Below are positions 59,414-64,000 of a stretch of 64,000 nucleotides of DNA, in pieces; within the stretch, counting starts at the first letter, position 1; each line of letters opens with the position of its first letter. Both the position numbers and the translations under genes were made by a program. The DNA comes from Plasmodium relictum. Taxonomy: Eukaryota > Apicomplexa > Aconoidasida > Haemosporida > Plasmodiidae. The DNA lies in contig NC_041690.1 in assembly GCF_900005765.1 (NCBI RefSeq), positions 1,116,001 to 1,180,000 of the forward strand. The letters are read 5' to 3'. A model generated the notes under the pieces. The model made no database searches and was not told the origin of the DNA. It worked only from the letters and a program-made list of their open reading frames with translations.

Positions 59414-62400
59414 ATGGAACACTGTAGCAAAAAAATTGAAGAATTATTAAAAGATAAACTATGTATAAATTCAGAAAATGATGAAAATAATTATTTGGTG
59501 AAAAAATTATTAAATAATGTTGTTGATATTGTTAAATTAACAAATCGGCTTTCTCTTAATTGCTTGTATAAAAATGGATTAGATATAATATCAAATAATT
59601 TAGAAATTAAAGATTTAAAAAATAATTTATTAAAAACTATTTATGATTTATTACTCTATAGTAGTAGTGATAAAACAAAAAATATTTTAAAAATTAGCTA
59701 TGAAAATGATTTTTCAATCTTACAAAATAACTATCATATTATATCATCAATATTAGAAGATATATTCAATAGATCGAATGATTGCTTTAGATTTTTTGAT
59801 GTAGAAAATAAAGATAAATCTATTTTTACTTGTAAATATTTAAAAAATTTAAATTCCCAAAATATAAATAATTTATATAATAAAAATAACTGTTTTAATG
59901 AAAACATTCCTATTGAAAAAGATCAAAAAATAAGCATTAAATCACAGAATGTTAAAGATGAAGAAGAAAAAAAAAAAAAAAAAAAGAAAGATAACAAAAT
60001 TATTACCTTAAATGAATTAGAAGAAAAAGAAAATGAGAACAAATCTAAAGAAATAATTAATGTAAATCAATATGAAGATCAAGATAAGATCAAAGAAGAA
60101 ATAGAAGACAATAATATAAATAGTGAGATAAATAGTACAGATGATGATGGAGAAAACGAGAAAGAAAAAAATAATTTTAAGGAAATAATAATTATAGAAA
60201 ATGAAAATGAGAAAAAGGAAAATTATGATAAAAATAGTATAAAAAATAGTTTTGAAAATGTAAAAAAAGTTATAGATAAAAATTCAAAGAAAAATAAAAG
60301 TATGTTTAGAAAAAAGAAGAAAGAAAAGGATAATATAAAAAAAAATAATATTTTTACAGTTAAGGGCAATCTACATAAAGTTCAAAATTCTTGGCTACAT
60401 TTAACAAATAATTATGCAAAATTTTTTATTCCTCGTATTCTTTTTAAATATAATAAATTAATGGATTTAGACCAAAATTTAAAGGAAGCAGTAAAAGTTC
60501 AAGAATATTATATAAAAAAAAAAAAGTTATTATTATATTATCATGAAAGTTTTAAGAACAACGAATTAAAATATAGCAGTAGTGAAATTATTGATGAAAT
60601 ATTTAATGATAACGAGTTAAACGAAATGAGTGAAATTAAAAATGAAGAAACATATAATATAAATTCTTATTGTAGCACAGAATGCTCCTCTGTTTTAAAA
60701 TATAATGGAGTTATTGATGAAGATTTTTTTAGTAAAATGTTAAAAAAATTACATAAAGATATAAATAAATATTATTATAGATTTTATAATTTGAGTCATC
60801 CATATGAATATGAAATAAATAATATAATTCAATTATACAAGAAAGGTGATAAAGACATTTTAAAGTTTTTGGAAGTAAACTATGAATTAACAAATCCTTT
60901 AGGAATAAATGAAAAGAAATATGAAGTAATAGATAACAAAGATGATTTAATAAAAATGATAAATACTATTAAATTAGAAAATGATAGAATCTCAATAATG
61001 GTTAGAATAAATTATAAAAAATCTTATCGTGGTTTTGTCTCATTAATTTTAGTAGGAACAAAAACAATTGATTATATAATAGACGTTTTTAATATGTTTG
61101 AAGATATATTTTTACTAAATGAAATAACGACAGATCCTAGAATTTTGAAAATTACTTACGATTTAAAAAATGTTATATTATTTTTACAAAAAGATTTTTC
61201 TGTTTATTTAGTAAACGCTATTGACATCTTAATATGTTCAAATTACCTAAATTTGAAAAATACCTTATCAAATTTAGTTCATAATTACTTTAATGTAAAT
61301 GTGAATAGTATTCGTTCATATTCTAATTTTTTAACTAGGCCACTGACACCAGATGTAATTAATATTTTAAGAAGCAGCTTTTATTATTTGTATTATTTAT
61401 TTGATTACGTCAAAATAGATTTATATTTCAATTATATATTTAATAGTTACAAAAATGATTTGAAAATTGATTTGAAACAAGAGGATTTAGATAATAATAG
61501 TAAAGATGAAATTAATAATGAAGCAAAAATTTATAGAGAAAAAGTTGATAAAAATGAAATAAAAAATATTGAAAATTGTAGTGATAAAAACAACAAAGTA
61601 AATGATGTAAGTAATTTAGAAGTTAATGTCTTATATGATAATGATATTATAAATAAAAAAAATATATATGTGAATTTTGAAAAAATAAAATTTTATGATT
61701 TATCAGAACACGAAAAAAAGTATGGTGAAGAAATTATGAAAAAAGTATTTATTGATAGTAATAATGTATGCTTGACTAAAATTGAAATAAAAGAAGTATG
61801 TGATATTATCAAAACAAATGAACAAATTAAAAAAATTATAAAAAACTCTTATAATTCTAATTGTTGTGATAATTTAATAAATAATTTATTAGTATGGAGG
61901 GAAAATCTATCAAAAAAAGTTGACGAACCTCCTGACAATATTATTAATATTCATAATATTATATCCATTATCTTAAATATGCCTACATCTATATCAAGTT
62001 TAAAAAATAACATTGTTCCATTATCAAATGTAATATCAGAAAATCTAGAAACATTATTTGAAATTATTACTAAATCAAATATCAAAAAACCCAATTCTCA
62101 CTTTTATTTAAATTATATTCAAAATGATACGGCAAATAATAATTGTATTGGAGAAGAAATTACTCCTATTAAGTATTCTATGAATAATAAAAAAATAAAC
62201 AATGAAAATTATAAAGATTCCATTATTTTGCCTAATTTATATTTTCAAAGTATATGCCAAGAAAATAAAATACAATCAAATGAACAAAATTTCAATCATT
62301 TAAATAGTCAAAATATAATTCAATACGATCAACAAAATGTATATCATGTAAACAGTAAAAAAGCAACTTTTGCTTTGGAAAAAACATTTTTTAGTGAAAG

Positions 62401-62704
62401 CGAAGAAGATAATATGTTTAAAAATAAAAATAATAATACTAAAAATGAAAGTTACATTCTCTTATCTTCTTTAATTAACTCTATGAAAGAGCGAAATGAA
62501 AAAATATCAAAGTTTAATCAAAATAAACATATTAAAAAAATAACAACTGAAGTACCAACAAAAAAAAGTATTGATAAAAAAAAAAAAAAGAATAATAATA
62601 GTAGGAAAAAAAAAAAAACAGTCAACCAGTCATATAATCAACAGTATAATATTAAAAAAAGTAAAGTACAATACTCAAAAAATATTTTAAATGAAATGAA
62701 CTAG
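59414..62704 (+). CDS. RRP6: RRP6/EXOSC10-like exosome protein with degenerate exonuclease site
   Basis: Single exon, 1096 residues. Layout follows RRP6: an N-terminal helical region like PMC2NT (about 1-130), a charged linker, NLSHPYEYEINN (459-470, the HPYxxEI motif), a DEDD-type exonuclease fold (about 503-670) and an HRDC domain (about 820-888, LLVWRENLSKKVDEPPDNII). The fold is clear from RGFVSLILVGTKTIDYIIDVF, LLNEITTDPRILKI, FLQKDFSVYLVNAID, YLNLKNTLSNLVHNYFNV and RPLTPDVINI. Yet by alignment from memory with human EXOSC10 the catalytic DxE reads MVR (Met529, Arg531), the Asp of SDIEWLQ reads Val587, and the YARDD motif reads ILRSS (Ile651, Ser655). All four acidic ligands and the Tyr appear lost. 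The gene ends in a basic, Lys-rich tail suited to a nuclear signal and RNA binding. It may act as a structural exosome cofactor. Confidence 0.85.
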   Translation: MEHCSKKIEELLKDKLCINSENDENNYLVKKLLNNVVDIVKLTNRLSLNCLYKNGLDIISNNLEIKDLKNNLLKTIYDLLLYSSSDKTKNILKISYENDFSILQNNYHIISSILEDIFNRSNDCFRFFDVENKDKSIFTCKYLKNLNSQNINNLYNKNNCFNENIPIEKDQKISIKSQNVKDEEEKKKKKKKDNKIITLNELEEKENENKSKEIINVNQYEDQDKIKEEIEDNNINSEINSTDDDGENEKEKNNFKEIIIIENENEKKENYDKNSIKNSFENVKKVIDKNSKKNKSMFRKKKKEKDNIKKNNIFTVKGNLHKVQNSWLHLTNNYAKFFIPRILFKYNKLMDLDQNLKEAVKVQEYYIKKKKLLLYYHESFKNNELKYSSSEIIDEIFNDNELNEMSEIKNEETYNINSYCSTECSSVLKYNGVIDEDFFSKMLKKLHKDINKYYYRFYNLSHPYEYEINNIIQLYKKGDKDILKFLEVNYELTNPLGINEKKYEVIDNKDDLIKMINTIKLENDRISIMVRINYKKSYRGFVSLILVGTKTIDYIIDVFNMFEDIFLLNEITTDPRILKITYDLKNVILFLQKDFSVYLVNAIDILICSNYLNLKNTLSNLVHNYFNVNVNSIRSYSNFLTRPLTPDVINILRSSFYYLYYLFDYVKIDLYFNYIFNSYKNDLKIDLKQEDLDNNSKDEINNEAKIYREKVDKNEIKNIENCSDKNNKVNDVSNLEVNVLYDNDIINKKNIYVNFEKIKFYDLSEHEKKYGEEIMKKVFIDSNNVCLTKIEIKEVCDIIKTNEQIKKIIKNSYNSNCCDNLINNLLVWRENLSKKVDEPPDNIINIHNIISIILNMPTSISSLKNNIVPLSNVISENLETLFEIITKSNIKKPNSHFYLNYIQNDTANNNCIGEEITPIKYSMNNKKINNENYKDSIILPNLYFQSICQENKIQSNEQNFNHLNSQNIIQYDQQNVYHVNSKKATFALEKTFFSESEEDNMFKNKNNNTKNESYILLSSLINSMKERNEKISKFNQNKHIKKITTEVPTKKSIDKKKKKNNNSRKKKKTVNQSYNQQYNIKKSKVQYSKNILNEMN

Positions 62705-63836
62705 AATAAAAATAAAAATAATATAATTTAAAAAAAAAAAAAAAAAAACTATTTTATTTGTGTACAATAATTCTTCATTTTTTTTCGAATATATTCCTTA
62801 AAATGATAAAGATTATTTTTTATGAAATATATTTTTTTTTTTATATCATTTTCATTATTTGAATTTTATTATAATTTTATTTTATTATATTTTTTTTTAA
62901 AATTTTTTCTAAACATTTATTTGATAAATTATATGATCATAAAAAAAGATATATTCTTTTCAAAATTTATTATATATATATTATGCTTATTATTAAAACT
63001 AAAAAAATACGAAAAATGAAATAAATCTAAAAACAAAAAGTTAAATTTATTTTCTAGTATATTTCTTTTAGTCCTATTATTATTAATATGATACATGAAA
63101 ATAAAGACAGACTTTATTTGTTCTTAAAAAAAAAAAAAAAAGTGAAATAAATAAATTTTTTTTTGTTTCTCATTTTAATATATACAAAAAAGAAAAAAAA
63201 TATGATAAAAAAATTACTATTTATAATAGATATATTTTCTGTTTTTTAATATACATATTTTTTTTTTTTTGTAAATTTTTAAGTTAAATATGTAAAGATT
63301 AGAAAAAATAAAACCTTAAATTGTATGAATATGTGATAATGTAATTGAAATGATTTCAATATTTTTTAAATAAATAGAAATGAAATTATAAAAAAAAAAG
63401 AAAATAAAGTAAAATTAAGTAAAAATAAGCAAAAATAAGTAAAAGATTATTGAAGAAATATTAAAGAAATATTTATATTTGTAACAAATTTTATATTATG
63501 CTATTTGATTTTATCCAATTTTGTAACATTTTATATTATTATATTTTATTTCTTTAAGTATATATACATTATTTTTAAAGTAATATTCGCATTTTTAAGT
63601 TGCAGGAGTTTATTTTAAATGAATACAATTGTCTATTTTTTTTTTTTTTTTTTTTTTTTATTCTCACTATGCACAGTATTATATTTAATTTTTTAATTTA
63701 AATTATTGACTTTTTGATGTTCTGATAAATTTATATACATATTTTGTATATGTTTTGCTTTTTTTTCTCTGAATTTTTTTGAGTTATATTTTATATTATA
63801 TGAATATAATATATTATATATATGCATACATATAAG
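62705..63836. other. Intergenic region between tandem plus-strand genes
   Basis: About 1.1 kb. The short open frame at 62822-63019 is Phe/Ile/Lys-rich and not credible. A small cluster of related AAAATAAG-type units at 63410-63445 and a long poly-T at 63636-63659 are the only ordered sequence. Confidence 0.5.
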
Positions 63837-64000
63837 ATGGCAAACATTACAGCTAATTTAAATGTTTCGGAACAAAGTGCTGCAAATAAAATTTCCAAAA
63901 ATGATGTTTATATTAGTGAAGATTGCAAAAAATTAAAAGAAGATAAAAAAAAATTAAAAAAAGAATTATCAACAAAAGAAATTGAAATAAATAATTTAAA
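63837..64000 (+). CDS. 5' end of a coiled-coil protein (cut by window edge)
   Basis: An ATG opens 54 codons without a stop to the end of the window. It begins MANITANLNVSEQSAANKIS and turns into a Lys/Glu/Leu heptad-like stretch (KKLKEDKKKLKKELSTKEIE), typical of a coiled coil. It is the next rightward gene after the RRP6-like one. Function cannot be judged from this fragment. Confidence 0.7.
   Translation, partial: MANITANLNVSEQSAANKISKNDVYISEDCKKLKEDKKKLKKELSTKEIEINNL

Noticed and set aside
1-64000. tRNA, rRNA, CRISPR, transposon or virus-like elements
   Set aside because: I found no cloverleaf-like GC-rich stretches, repeat-spacer arrays, transposase, reverse transcriptase or capsid-like reading frames.

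Overview
The window is nuclear DNA of a malaria parasite (Plasmodium, Apicomplexa). By eye it is well above four-fifths A+T. Coding regions are padded with Asn, Lys and Glu runs, introns are short (mostly 80-200 nt) and AT-rich, and long poly-A/poly-T tracts fill the gaps. eEF2, SRP54, thiolase and a CAMK-like kinase occur together, which from memory matches part of P. falciparum chromosome 14 (unchecked). The composition would fit an avian species such as P. gallinaceum or P. relictum, but I cannot fix the species. There are no viral elements, transposons, CRISPR arrays or recognisable tRNA/rRNA genes.

Layout: 17 complete genes plus one cut by the right edge. (1) 1434-3368 (-), a ten-exon gene for an NSE2/MMS21-like SUMO ligase. 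(2) 6930-12564 (+), a large Asn/Lys-rich protein with an AT-hook-like motif. (3) 13800-16298 (-), eEF2. (4) 19256-22192 (+), a degenerate Arf-like GTPase domain with a long charged tail. (5) 22718-24168 (-), a thiolase-fold protein lacking key catalytic residues. (6) 25183-26481 (+), a TraB-like membrane protein. (7) 27268-29940 (-), a CWC21/SRRM2-type splicing factor. (8) 30876-32525 (+), an RlmI-type rRNA methyltransferase. (9) 33486-38677 (+), a six-exon gene I propose as NELF-B. (10) 39960-44684 (+), a ZNF598/Hel2 ribosome-collision ubiquitin ligase. (11) 45412-47811 (-), a TAH18-like diflavin reductase. (12) 47872-48434 (-), a small twin-CX3C protein. (13) 49820-51322 (+), SRP54. (14) 52931-55147 (-), a nine-exon CAMK-like kinase. 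(15) 56573-57487 (+), a MAGE/NSE3-like protein. (16) 58031-58534 (-), a small Cys-rich conserved protein. (17) 59414-62704 (+), an RRP6/EXOSC10-like protein whose exonuclease site is gone. (18) 63837-64000 (+), the start of a coiled-coil protein.

The genes are mostly housekeeping: translation and ribosome quality control (eEF2, ZNF598, rRNA methyltransferase), protein targeting (SRP54), RNA processing and transcription (CWC21, RRP6-like, NELF-B-like), genome maintenance (NSE2 and NSE3, both SMC5/6 subunits) and redox/mitochondrial functions. Many neighbours are head-to-head across 0.9-3.6 kb AT-rich regions that probably hold paired promoters.

Two themes stand out. Several well-known enzyme folds appear to have lost their active sites (thiolase, RRP6, Arf-like GTPase, TraB). 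Several multi-exon genes become visible only when short exons are joined by splice-site phase: NSE2, the NELF-B candidate, the kinase and the CX3C protein. I worked out exon borders by hand from GT/AG sites and reading phase, with no alignment or RNA evidence.
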